From the NCBI RefSeq assembly GCF_024295805.1, contig NZ_JANCLX010000001.1:411846-475845 (forward strand): a stretch of 64,000 nt of DNA. Direction: 5' to 3'. Numbering within the stretch: position 1 is the first letter of the stretch; each line of letters opens with the position of its first letter. The translations under genes and the position numbers were made by a program. The notes beneath the pieces were generated by a model. That model had not been told where the DNA came from. It saw nothing but the letters and a program-made list of their open reading frames with translations, and made no database searches. This DNA is from Streptomyces cucumeris. Lineage in GTDB: Bacteria; Actinomycetota; Actinomycetes; Streptomycetales; Streptomycetaceae. Shown one piece after another: positions 53,994 through 61,976 of this stretch.

Positions 53994-54971
53994 TCACACC
54001 GCCCCGCCGAGCCGGTGCAGTACGGCGTCGAGCAGTCCGTCGGCGTCCAGGTCCACGCCCCCGGTGCGGAGGAAGACCGCGTTCAGGAGCTGGTCGGTGG
54101 CCAGTTCGCCCGGTGCGCGGCGGCGCAGGAACGTTCGCAGCAGATCGTCCACCTCGTGCAGCGCGCCCTCGCCGAGATGGGCAGTGACGATCGCGCGGAG
54201 CTGCCGCTCGTCCGGCGGCGGCAGTTCGAGACGGACGCAGCGCCGCAGGAACGCGGGCGGGAAGTCCCGTTCGCCGTTGCTGGTGACGACCACCACGGGG
54301 AACTCGGCACACCGCACCCGGCCGCGCACCACCCGCGCCCGCTCGCCGGTCCGCAGTGTGGGCACCTCGACCTCGGGCCGCTCGTCGGAGAGCCGGGACA
54401 GCTCGGGGATCTCGAACTCGCCCTCCTCGAAGACGGTCAGCAGATCGTTGGGCAGGTCCACATCGCCCTTGTCCAGTTCGTCGATCAGCAGCACACCGGG
54501 CCGGGGCCGCGGTACCAGGGCGGTGCCGAGCGGTCCGAGCCGCATGAAGGACCCGATGTCCGGCTCCGGCCCGCCGCGATCGCGGTTCAGCGTGGTCTCG
54601 CGGAGCCGGCCGACCGCGTCGTAGCGGTAGAGCGCGTCCTGCACGGTGGAGCGGCTGTTGACCGGCCAGCGCAGTACCTCGCCGAGGTCCAGCTCATGGG
54701 CGACGGCCCGGGCCAGGGACGATTTGCCGGTGCCGGGCTGGCCGGTGACCAGCAGCGGGCGGCGCAGATGGAGTGCCGCGTTCACCACGTCGGCGTGGTC
54801 GGCGGAGATCAGGTAGGGCGGCGGGCCGTCCTCGCCGGACCCGGTGCCCGGGGCGCCGAACCGCCGCCAGGGCGGGGCCGGGGGCAGGTCGGCGCCCCGC
54901 GCGACACCGTCGCCGCGGAAGAGCCGCCAGTCGTTGCCGCCGGGTGGGGGACGGTCGTACGACGCCGTCAT
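53994..54971 (-). CDS. MoxR-type AAA+ ATPase
   Basis: A 325-residue ATPase: Walker A GQPGTGKSSLARAVA, Walker B VLLIDELDKGDVDLPNDL, sensor 1 VVVTSNGERDFPPAFLRRC with the arginine finger. MoxR proteins remodel partner complexes, commonly with vWA-domain proteins. The vWA-like partner is encoded 3 nt downstream, and the protease-VMAP gene is upstream. GGAGG precedes the ATG by 4 nt and lies inside the 26-codon ORF whose stop overlaps this start (ATGA). Confidence 0.92.
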   Translation of the reverse strand: MTASYDRPPPGGNDWRLFRGDGVARGADLPPAPPWRRFGAPGTGSGEDGPPPYLISADHADVVNAALHLRRPLLVTGQPGTGKSSLARAVAHELDLGEVLRWPVNSRSTVQDALYRYDAVGRLRETTLNRDRGGPEPDIGSFMRLGPLGTALVPRPRPGVLLIDELDKGDVDLPNDLLTVFEEGEFEIPELSRLSDERPEVEVPTLRTGERARVVRGRVRCAEFPVVVVTSNGERDFPPAFLRRCVRLELPPPDERQLRAIVTAHLGEGALHEVDDLLRTFLRRRAPGELATDQLLNAVFLRTGGVDLDADGLLDAVLHRLGGAV

Positions 54972-55048
54972 GGGACCTCCGTAGCGATATGGCCGAGGTG
55001 GCCGAGGTGGCCGGCACGGCGGACAGGGACTGTGCGATGGACGGTCAT
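54968..55048 (-). CDS. Hidden 26-aa ORF coupled to both neighbours
   Basis: An ATG-initiated frame of 26 codons plus stop exactly fills the gap between the protease and MoxR genes. Its ATG overlaps the protease stop (ATGA) and its TGA overlaps the MoxR ATG (ATGA). GGAG lies 5 nt before its start. The peptide begins MTVHRTVPVRRAG, contains GHLGHLGH and ends IATEVP. It could be a real micropeptide or a coupling ORF that carries ribosomes to MoxR. No similarity recognised. Confidence 0.5.
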   Translation of the reverse strand: MTVHRTVPVRRAGHLGHLGHIATEVP

Positions 55049-57360
55049 GACGGCTCCGTGGGGTCGGCCAGCTCCAGCCGGGGCAGTTCGCGGTCGGCCT
55101 CGGCCCAGGCCAGCACCGGCCGCCCCAGGAACGTCCGCGGACAGCCGAGGGTCCTGGCGCGGTAGGCGCGCACCGTCTCCGGCAACCGGCGCGGCGGGGT
55201 GCCCGCCACCGCCCGTACGGCGTGCGAGCCGGACTCCGCGTCCGTGTCCCGGTCCCAGACGACGACCGGCATCCCCATCGCCAGACACACCTGGACGATC
55301 TCGATCCGCACCTCCGCCGGAACGCCGTCCACCGTGGCCTGCGCGGCGTCCAGATGGTCCATCAGCAGCGCGTACACCCCGTGCGCGCCGCCCGTGGCGC
55401 CGTCGATGTGCACGGCCCCGCCGTCGTCCAGCCGCTGCCAGCGGTGGCGCAGCGCCGCCTTGAACCGCTCACCGGCCCGCTGGAGCAGTTCCGGGCAGTG
55501 GACGACGAGCGGGTACTCCGCGCCCAGCACCCCGGGCACCAGACCGGCCGGGCCCGGCCACTCCCACTGGTCGACCGGGAGCTCCAGCGCCTCGCGGTCC
55601 ACGATGAGTTCGATGACGGGCCGGACCCCGGCGGGGAGCGCCCGGTGCAGCGGCTCGATCACCGTGAGGATGTCCTCGGCGGCCTGGGCCGCGCTGCGCG
55701 GCGCATAGCCCTCGCCGTCGCCGCCGCCACCGGACACCCGGCGGGGGCCCTCGCCCTCGTCGCACCACATCCGCAGCCGGTAGCGGTCGGTGCCGTCCTG
55801 GCCGGGGTGGGCGGTGAGCCGCACCAGCACCCGGGGGACCGCGGCCGACGTCCGCTGGCGCTTCGCCCACTCGTGGGCGTCGGTGCGGCGCTCCTCCAGC
55901 GCGGCCGGGTGGATGCCCAGCCGGACGGCGACCGCCGTGCTCCAGCGGCGCAGCGCCTCACCGGGGTCGGCCGGGCACAGGGCGGCCACGTACGTGACCA
56001 CGCGCAGCAGTCCGGGGACGCCCGCGGTGCCGTCGGGGACGGGGCGGCTGTCCCCGCGCAGCCCCTCCAGAGCGCCGATCAGCTCCCGGACGCGGACCGC
56101 CCGCACCCCGGCGTCCGGGTCGGTCCAGCCGGATCCGGCGAGCGGTGTCCCCGGCAGCTCGGCCAGCGGCAGCGCGGCCCGTACGACGGAGGGGAGTCGG
56201 GCGGCCACGGTGAGGGGCACCCGGGCGAACTGGGTCAGCAACTCTTCCAGCTCACCGGGGGAGAGCAGTTGGGGCACCCCGGACATCCGCCCGGCGGCGA
56301 GGAGTTCGGCGACATCGCGCGGGGCGGCGGGGTGCAGTACCTCGGCGAGGGCGGGCAGCGCCCGTCCGTCCTGGGTGAGCAGCCGGGCGAACTCGTCCAC
56401 GGACGGGGCGGAGCCGTCGGTGCGGTGGGGGTGGCCGCAGCGCCGGGCGACGGTACGGGCGCAGTCGGCGCGGCGGACGGGGTCGGCCAGCGCGCGGGCG
56501 AGGACGGCCGTGAGGAGGCGGTGGGCGGGGTCGGGGTGCGGTGGTGCGGGTGGCGGGGGTGCGGCGGGCCCGGATAACCCCCCGTCGCCGTACGGTCCGG
56601 ACGGCGTCCACGGCTCGTACGGCGTCCACGGTCCGGGCGCCGGTTCGTGGAGTACGTGCGCCGCGCCCGCCCGGCGCAGCTCGTCCTGGATCCGCTGCCA
56701 CGGAATGCTCCAGCTACGGCGCGCGACATGGTGCGGTGCGTAGGCCAGCGGAGCTCCGGTGGCCGGATGGTGAGGGGGTGTCAGGGCGGCCGCGACCAGG
56801 CCGACCACCGCCCCTTCCTCACCCGACCACAGCGGCCCTCCGCTGTAGCCGTGGTCGATGGCGACCCCGGTGAGGGACTCGCCGTCCACATAGCCGATCC
56901 GGCCGTCGCACGAGGTCACCTGGGCCTTGGCGATGGTGGCCGCGAGCCCGCTGGCGTGCCAGGCGAGCACCGACTGCCCCGCCGTCATGGCCCGCCAGCG
57001 CGGCGCGAGCAGCTCACGGGGCGGCGGTTCGGTGAGGTCGAGTACGGCTAGATCGCCTTCCCACTCCACGCCGCGGGAGCGGCCCGGGGGTATCCACACG
57101 GTGAGTTCGGCGGTGCGGATGTGCGGGGCCCCGCCGTCCGGACCGTGCACCCGCACCGTCAGCGCGCCCGCCGCCGGAGGGTCGGCGCAGGTGGTGTCCT
57201 CCTTGCCCAGCGCACAGTTGATCACATGCGCACAGGTCAGGAAGCGACGGCCGCCGGGGAGCAGGACCCCGGAGCCGACCGCCTCCTGGTCGACCTGGCT
57301 CAGCACCGAGACCGTGACCGGACGCTGCCCGGGGGCCGGTGCGGAACGGAACCACTCCAT
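55045..57360 (-). CDS. Trypsin-like protease fused to VMAP-type C-terminus
   Basis: A 771-residue protein. The N-terminal ~215 residues are an S1-type protease with an intact triad: His45 (LTCAHVIN), Asp103 (GDLAVLDL) and Ser173 (DHGYSGGPLW). There is no signal peptide, so it acts in the cytoplasm. A Pro-rich linker (~235-275) and a helical effector-associated region (~280-350, LLTAVLARALADPVRRADC) follow. The C-terminal ~200 residues (VIELIVDREALELPVDQWEW, YPLVVHCPELLQRAGE) resemble the VMAP C-terminal domain that accompanies MoxR and vWA proteins. Such modules are predicted to act as regulated protease effectors. It starts 3 nt after the Trypco1 gene. Confidence 0.85.
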   Translation of the reverse strand: MEWFRSAPAPGQRPVTVSVLSQVDQEAVGSGVLLPGGRRFLTCAHVINCALGKEDTTCADPPAAGALTVRVHGPDGGAPHIRTAELTVWIPPGRSRGVEWEGDLAVLDLTEPPPRELLAPRWRAMTAGQSVLAWHASGLAATIAKAQVTSCDGRIGYVDGESLTGVAIDHGYSGGPLWSGEEGAVVGLVAAALTPPHHPATGAPLAYAPHHVARRSWSIPWQRIQDELRRAGAAHVLHEPAPGPWTPYEPWTPSGPYGDGGLSGPAAPPPPAPPHPDPAHRLLTAVLARALADPVRRADCARTVARRCGHPHRTDGSAPSVDEFARLLTQDGRALPALAEVLHPAAPRDVAELLAAGRMSGVPQLLSPGELEELLTQFARVPLTVAARLPSVVRAALPLAELPGTPLAGSGWTDPDAGVRAVRVRELIGALEGLRGDSRPVPDGTAGVPGLLRVVTYVAALCPADPGEALRRWSTAVAVRLGIHPAALEERRTDAHEWAKRQRTSAAVPRVLVRLTAHPGQDGTDRYRLRMWCDEGEGPRRVSGGGGDGEGYAPRSAAQAAEDILTVIEPLHRALPAGVRPVIELIVDREALELPVDQWEWPGPAGLVPGVLGAEYPLVVHCPELLQRAGERFKAALRHRWQRLDDGGAVHIDGATGGAHGVYALLMDHLDAAQATVDGVPAEVRIEIVQVCLAMGMPVVVWDRDTDAESGSHAVRAVAGTPPRRLPETVRAYRARTLGCPRTFLGRPVLAWAEADRELPRLELADPTEPS

Positions 57361-57363
57361 CGG

Positions 57364-57774
57364 TCAGGCCGTACGGGGACCCGAGAGCTGCCAGGTGGCC
57401 GAAATCGTCATGCTGGCCTGGCCGCCCGCGCCGACGATGCCCAGCTTGAGGTCCTGGCCGACCTGGACGCCGAACTGCACCTGGATCTCGTCGGGTGGGT
57501 TCGCCGCGGTGGACACCGCGTCATGCACCTCCTGCAACAGCGGGCCCAGCGGCCGCAGTACCGCGCGCAGCCCGTCCGCGGCCAGCACCGCGGCCCGCTG
57601 CCCCCGGGACACCGGTGTCACCCCGCCGATCCCGCCGGGCAGCCGGTCCGCCGGGTCCCCGGGGGTGCTGCCATTGGTGGCGGGCGGCGCGGCGCCGGGC
57701 GCGCCGACCACGGGGGTCAGCTCTAGACGTACGGGGGTGCCATCGGGGAGCGGGAGCTCGGCGTAGTCCGTCAC
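57364..57774 (-). CDS. Trypco1-like (CU044_2847-type) protein
   Basis: A 136-residue protein that resembles the family called trypsin-co-occurring domain 1. The C-terminal core (DEIQVQFGVQVGQDLKLGIV, then ASMTISATWQL) is the usual beta-rich ending; the middle has a Gly/Pro-rich stretch. Its partner protease starts 3 nt downstream. A GTG start at 57774 (VTDYAELPL) has no ribosome binding site, but CATCAT lies 6 nt upstream, so a leaderless operon start is plausible. It faces the Ada-AlkA gene across 141 bp. Confidence 0.8.
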   Translation of the reverse strand: MTDYAELPLPDGTPVRLELTPVVGAPGAAPPATNGSTPGDPADRLPGGIGGVTPVSRGQRAAVLAADGLRAVLRPLGPLLQEVHDAVSTAANPPDEIQVQFGVQVGQDLKLGIVGAGGQASMTISATWQLSGPRTA

Positions 57775-57915
57775 ATGACCATGATGCCGATCGGCACGCC
57801 CCCGGTCTGCCTGTTTCACACAACCGCCCTCGTCGGACGGGCCGCCGCGGCCCGGCGGAAGGTCCATGTCGGATTTCCGCGAGCACCGCCCCACCCGCTG
57901 GCGGATGCTGGAGAC
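57775..57915. promoter_or_regulatory. Divergent promoter region, conflict operon and Ada-AlkA
   Basis: A 141-bp region. On the minus strand CATCAT (57781-57786) lies 6 nt before the Trypco1 GTG. On the plus strand GATGCT (57904-57909) lies 6 nt before the Ada-AlkA ATG. Both fit leaderless starts; no strong -35 is visible for either. No gene lies within. Confidence 0.4.
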
Positions 57916-59391
57916 ATGCACACCGACACCGACCGGTGCCTGCGCGCGGCGCAGGCCAAGGACGCCCGCTTCGACGGCTGGTTCTTCATCGCCGTCGTCA
58001 CCACGGGCATCTACTGCCGCCCCAGCTGTCCGGTCGTCGGTCCCAAGCCCGGGAACATGCGGTTCTACCCCAGCGCGGCCGCGGCCCAGCAGGCCGGTTT
58101 CCGGGCCTGCAAACGGTGCCGCCCCGACGCCAGCCCCGGCTCCCCGCAGTGGAACGAGCGCGCGGACCTGGTGGCCCGTGCCATGCGGATGATCGCGGAC
58201 GGTGTGGTGGACCGGGACGGGGTGCCGGGTCTTGCCGCGCGGCTCGGCTACAGCACCCGCCAGATCGAACGGCAGCTCCGCGCCGAGCTCGGCGCGGGGC
58301 CCCTCGCCCTGGCCCGCGCCCAGCGGGCGCAGACCGCGCGGCTGCTCATCGAGACCAGCCCGCTGCCGATGGCGGACATCGCCTTCGCCGCCGGGTTCGC
58401 CAGCATCCGCGCCTTCAACGAGACCGTGCGCGAGGTCTTCGCGCTCACCCCGACCGAGCTGCGGCAGCGGGCCAGGAGCGGTCCGCAGCCCGCCGTCCCC
58501 GGCGTGCTGACCCTGCGACTGCCCTTCCGCGCCCCGCTGTGCCCGGACAACCTCTTCGGACACCTGGCCGCCACCGCGGTCCCCGGGGTGGAGGAGTGGC
58601 GCGACGGCGCGTACCGGCGGACCCTGCGGCTGCCGTACGGACCCGGGGTGGTCGCCCTGAGCCCGCGGCCGGACCACATCGCCTGTCAGCTCTCACTCGC
58701 CGATCTGCGCGATCTGGCCGGGGCGATCAGCCGTTGCCGCCGGATGCTGGACCTCGACGCCGACCCGGCCGCCGTGGACGAGCTGCTGCGCGCCGACGAC
58801 CGGCTCGCGCCGCTGGTCGACAAGGCCCCGGGGCGACGGGTGCCGGGCACGGTGGACGCCGAGGAGTTCGCGGTGCGCGCCGTGCTCGGCCAGCAGGTGT
58901 CCACGGCGGCGGCCCGTACCCACGCGGCCCGGCTGGTGACCGCCCACGGCGAGCCCGTCGCGGATCCGGCGGGCGGACTGACCCACCTCTTCCCGACCGT
59001 CGGCGCCCTCGCCGGTCTCGACCCGGAGGCGCTGGCCATGCCGCGCACCCGCCGGGCCACGCTCACCGGACTGATCGGCGCGCTCGCCGAGGGCCGGGTC
59101 ACGCTCGGCGTCGGCACCGACTGGGACGCCGCCCGCGCCGGTCTGACCGCGCTGCCCGGGCTCGGCCCGTGGACCGTGGAGATCATCGCGATGCGGGCGC
59201 TCGGCGACCCGGACGCCTTCATCCCCACCGACCTGGGTGTGCGCCGCGGCGCCGCGGGGCTGGGCCTGCCCGCCACCCCGGGCGCGCTGACCCGGCACTC
59301 CACACGGTGGCGGCCGTGGCGGGCCTACGCCGTCCAGTACCTATGGGCCACCGACGAGTCGCATGCGATCAACCGGCTGCCCGCGCCCTGA
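57916..59391 (+). CDS. Ada-AlkA fusion: methylphosphotriester sensor and 3-methyladenine glycosylase
   Basis: A 491-residue alkylation-repair protein. The N-terminal Ada-type zinc site has the Cys pairs CRPSC and CKRC, where the first Cys accepts methyl groups from phosphotriesters. An AraC-type helix-turn-helix follows (GVPGLAARLGYSTRQIERQL, IAFAAGFASIRAFNETVREV). The C-terminal AlkA glycosylase has AVLGQQVSTAAARTHAARL and the helix-hairpin-helix LPGLGPWTVEIIAMRALG with the catalytic Asp in IPTDLGV. It both senses and excises alkylated bases. ATG at 57916 (alternative 57904); the ogt gene follows by 33 bp. Confidence 0.92.
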   Translation: MHTDTDRCLRAAQAKDARFDGWFFIAVVTTGIYCRPSCPVVGPKPGNMRFYPSAAAAQQAGFRACKRCRPDASPGSPQWNERADLVARAMRMIADGVVDRDGVPGLAARLGYSTRQIERQLRAELGAGPLALARAQRAQTARLLIETSPLPMADIAFAAGFASIRAFNETVREVFALTPTELRQRARSGPQPAVPGVLTLRLPFRAPLCPDNLFGHLAATAVPGVEEWRDGAYRRTLRLPYGPGVVALSPRPDHIACQLSLADLRDLAGAISRCRRMLDLDADPAAVDELLRADDRLAPLVDKAPGRRVPGTVDAEEFAVRAVLGQQVSTAAARTHAARLVTAHGEPVADPAGGLTHLFPTVGALAGLDPEALAMPRTRRATLTGLIGALAEGRVTLGVGTDWDAARAGLTALPGLGPWTVEIIAMRALGDPDAFIPTDLGVRRGAAGLGLPATPGALTRHSTRWRPWRAYAVQYLWATDESHAINRLPAP

Positions 59392-59424
59392 CCGTCACCA
59401 GCACCCCGAGGAAGACAGCCCGAC

Positions 59425-59937
59425 ATGATCACGCACACCGTCGTCGACAGCCCCTGCGGCCCGCTCACCCTGGTCGCCACCGACGGGGAGCTCAGCGGTC
59501 TCTACATGGCGGGGCAGCGGCACCGCCCGCCCGAGGAGAGTTTCGGCGCGCCCGGCGACCCGGACGAGGCGCCGTTCGCCGAGACCGCCCGCCAGCTCAC
59601 CGCCTACTTCGCGGGCGACCTCACCGCGTTCGAGCTGCCGCTGAAGCTGACCGGCACGCCGTTCCAGCGCCGCGTCTGGGCCGAGCTGTGCCGCATCCCC
59701 TACGGCGTGACGCTCTCCTACGGGCAGCTCGCCGACCGGATCGGACAGCCCTCCGCGTCCCGCGCCGTCGGTCTGGCCAACGGCAAGAACCCGGTGGGCA
59801 TCATCGTCCCCTGCCACCGCGTCGTCGGTGCCTCCGGCAGCCTCACCGGCTACGGCGGCGGACTCGACCGCAAGCGCCGGCTCCTGGACTTCGAGAGCGG
59901 GGCCGGGCTGGTCGGCGTCTGGGATCTCGTGGACTGA
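59425..59937 (+). CDS. ogt: Methylated-DNA-protein cysteine methyltransferase
   Basis: A 170-residue suicide repair protein that removes O6-alkyl groups from guanine. The acceptor Cys is in IIVPCHRVVGASGSLTGYGG; the helix PFQRRVWAELCRIPYGVTLS binds DNA. ATG with GAGGAAGAC upstream. It is the second gene of an alkylation-repair pair with Ada-AlkA and is convergent with the sirtuin gene. Confidence 0.95.
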   Translation: MITHTVVDSPCGPLTLVATDGELSGLYMAGQRHRPPEESFGAPGDPDEAPFAETARQLTAYFAGDLTAFELPLKLTGTPFQRRVWAELCRIPYGVTLSYGQLADRIGQPSASRAVGLANGKNPVGIIVPCHRVVGASGSLTGYGGGLDRKRRLLDFESGAGLVGVWDLVD

Positions 59938-59951
59938 CGCGCCGCCCGGCC

Positions 59952-60698
59952 TCAGCCGCCCGCGGCGATCCGGTCCAGCAGGGCGGGCAGCGCCGTACCG
60001 ATGGGCTCGCGCACGACCTCGTCCGCGAGCTCGTCGTACGGGGTCGGCTCGGCGTTGACGATGATCAGCCGGGCGCCGCCCTCCGCCGCCATCCCCGCGA
60101 GCGAGGCCGCGGGCTGCACCTGGAGGCTGGTGCCGACCGCGATGAACACCTCGCAGGCCCGCGCCACCGCGACCGCATCGGTCAGCACCTCCGGGTCCAG
60201 GTTCTGCCCGAACATCACCGTCGCCGACTTCAGGATCCCGCCGCACTCCTCACAGGACGGGTCCGGATCCCCGGACGCCACCCGCTCCAGCGCGCCTGCC
60301 ATGTCCGACCGTGCGTCACACACCGTGCACTGGACCGTCCGTGCGGTGCCGTGCAGTTCGAGCACCTTGCGCGCGGGCAGTCCGGCGAGCTGGTGCAGCC
60401 CGTCCACGTTCTGGGTGATCACCCTGACCGGCACCCCGGACCGCTCCAGCCGCGCCACCGCCTCATGGGCCCCGTTCGGCCGGGCGCGCAGCGCCTCGCT
60501 GTCCCGCCGCATCAGCCAGGAGCGGCGCCGGATCTCCGGGTCGGTCATGTAGTGGTCGTAGGTCACGAGCTTCTCGGCCTCGGGGTCCTGCCGCCACAGC
60601 CCCTGCGGCCCGCGGTAGTCCGGGATCCCGGAGTCCGTGGAGATGCCCGCGCCGCTCAGGATCGCCACCAGGGGCCGGTGCTCGCTCTCGCTGCTCAT
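59952..60698 (-). CDS. Sir2-family NAD-dependent protein deacylase
   Basis: A 248-residue sirtuin. LSGAGISTDSGIPDYRGPQG binds NAD, TQNVDGLHQLAG and the catalytic His in LELHGTAR form the active site, and the zinc Cys pairs are CTVC and CEEC. GTSLQVQPAASLAG and IIVNAEPTPYD complete the NAD pocket. It removes acetyl or longer acyl groups from lysines, making O-acyl-ADP-ribose. TACGCT 7 nt before the ATG and no ribosome binding site suggest a leaderless mRNA. An ADP-ribosylglycohydrolase gene lies 62 bp upstream on the same strand. Confidence 0.93.
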   Translation of the reverse strand: MSSESEHRPLVAILSGAGISTDSGIPDYRGPQGLWRQDPEAEKLVTYDHYMTDPEIRRRSWLMRRDSEALRARPNGAHEAVARLERSGVPVRVITQNVDGLHQLAGLPARKVLELHGTARTVQCTVCDARSDMAGALERVASGDPDPSCEECGGILKSATVMFGQNLDPEVLTDAVAVARACEVFIAVGTSLQVQPAASLAGMAAEGGARLIIVNAEPTPYDELADEVVREPIGTALPALLDRIAAGG

Positions 60699-60705
60699 GC
60701 CGCCG

Positions 60706-60711
60706 AGCGTA
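60706..60711 (-). promoter_or_regulatory. -10 box of leaderless sirtuin transcript
   Basis: TACGCT on the minus strand ending 7 nt before the ATG at 60698. No clear -35. Confidence 0.45.
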
Positions 60712-60760
60712 CGCAGCGGGCACGCACGGGGGCGACCGCGTTTCGCCGGACGCGGCGGCG

Positions 60761-61855
60761 CTACGTCACGACGAGCTGAGCCCCCGCACCCGCCACCGCC
60801 AGCCGGTGCGTGCGTGCCGCCAGGTCGCTGATGCGGGCGCCGTCGAAGCCGAACACCGCGCTGCGCAGGCGGTCCTCGAGCGGGACGGTCCACTGCGGGG
60901 GGATGGCCTGCGCACCGCACAGCACCCCCGCGACCGAGCCCGCCGTCGCGCCGTTGGAATCGGTGTCCAGACCGCCGCGGACGGTCAGGGCGAGCGTGGC
61001 GGTGAAGTCCCCGGCGCCGTAGAGCAGTCCGGCGGTGATCACGGCGGCGTTGGGGACGACATGGATCCAGGGCAGCCCGGCTGTCTCCCGCTCCAACTGA
61101 TCCAGGGCGTCCGCCCAGTCCACGCCCGCGTCGTACAGGGACGCGGCGCGGCGGACGACACGGGCCAGTCGGCAGCGCGGGGGGATGGGGGTCAGGGCCT
61201 CCTCGACGGCTTCGCGCGGGCCGTCGGCGGTGAAGGCGGCGGCGATCAGGGCGGCCGCCCACATCGCGCCGTAGACCCCGTTGCCGGTGTGGGACAGCAC
61301 GGCGTCACGGCGGGCCATCCCGGCGGCGCGGCGCGGATCGCCGGGGTTGACCCAGCCGTGGATGTCGGCGCGGATCAGGGCGCCGATCCACTCCTGGTAC
61401 GGATTGTCGAGTGTGGCGCTGAGCGGCGGCTTCACCCCGGCGGCCAGATTGCGGTACGCCGCGCGCTCGGCGGTGAAGGTCTGGAGGTAGGGCAGGCACA
61501 GCAGCCACATCTCGCCGGCCTGCTCGGTGGTGTACCCGAAGCCGTGGGTCTCCAGCAGGTGCAGCCCCAGGACCGAGTAGTCCACGTCGTCGTCGCGGAC
61601 GCTGCCGTGGATCCGGCCGCGGACGCACCGCTGCCACTCGGGGCGCAGTGCGAACTCCACGGGGTCCGGCGGCGGCTCCAGCGCGGGCAGGTAGTCGGTG
61701 AGCGGCAGCGCCCCGGCACGGCGCAGATAGCGGTCGATACGCGCGCGGGTCCAGTGCGTCCCTTCCTCGACGGGCTTGCCGAGCATGTTCCCGGCGACAC
61801 GGCCCAGCCAGCCGCCGTGGATCCTGTCGGAGAGTGCGCTGCCGCTGAGGCCCAT
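60761..61855 (-). CDS. ADP-ribosylglycohydrolase family protein (DraG-like)
   Basis: A 364-residue ADP-ribosylglycohydrolase-fold protein. Metal-binding motifs SVRDDDVDYSVLGLHLLE near the N-terminus and LTVRGGLDTDSNGATAGSVA near the C-terminus supply the Asp ligands. It likely removes ADP-ribose from proteins or small molecules. It precedes a sirtuin in the same direction, so both could touch ADP-ribose metabolism. The ATG at 61855 has no ribosome binding site; TACACC lies 6 nt upstream. Confidence 0.9.
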   Translation of the reverse strand: MGLSGSALSDRIHGGWLGRVAGNMLGKPVEEGTHWTRARIDRYLRRAGALPLTDYLPALEPPPDPVEFALRPEWQRCVRGRIHGSVRDDDVDYSVLGLHLLETHGFGYTTEQAGEMWLLCLPYLQTFTAERAAYRNLAAGVKPPLSATLDNPYQEWIGALIRADIHGWVNPGDPRRAAGMARRDAVLSHTGNGVYGAMWAAALIAAAFTADGPREAVEEALTPIPPRCRLARVVRRAASLYDAGVDWADALDQLERETAGLPWIHVVPNAAVITAGLLYGAGDFTATLALTVRGGLDTDSNGATAGSVAGVLCGAQAIPPQWTVPLEDRLRSAVFGFDGARISDLAARTHRLAVAGAGAQLVVT

Positions 61856-61976
61856 GTGTCAGGTGTACCGGAGACCGGGGCGCAGCGCGCGGGAAAGCGG
61901 TGGTGGGCAAGGGGCTTGGCGGCGGATAGGGTCGCAGCGGCGCGACTGCCTGTTCCGGAAGCAAGGGGTTACCAAG

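Noticed and set aside
52491..55463. 990-aa plus-strand frame opposite the conflict operon
   Set aside because: Crosses several real genes; Arg/Gly/Ala-rich shadow without any domain.
57495..60779. 1094-aa plus-strand frame covering Ada-AlkA and ogt
   Set aside because: Wrong frame relative to the clear Ada, AlkA and Ogt motifs; Arg/Pro-rich.
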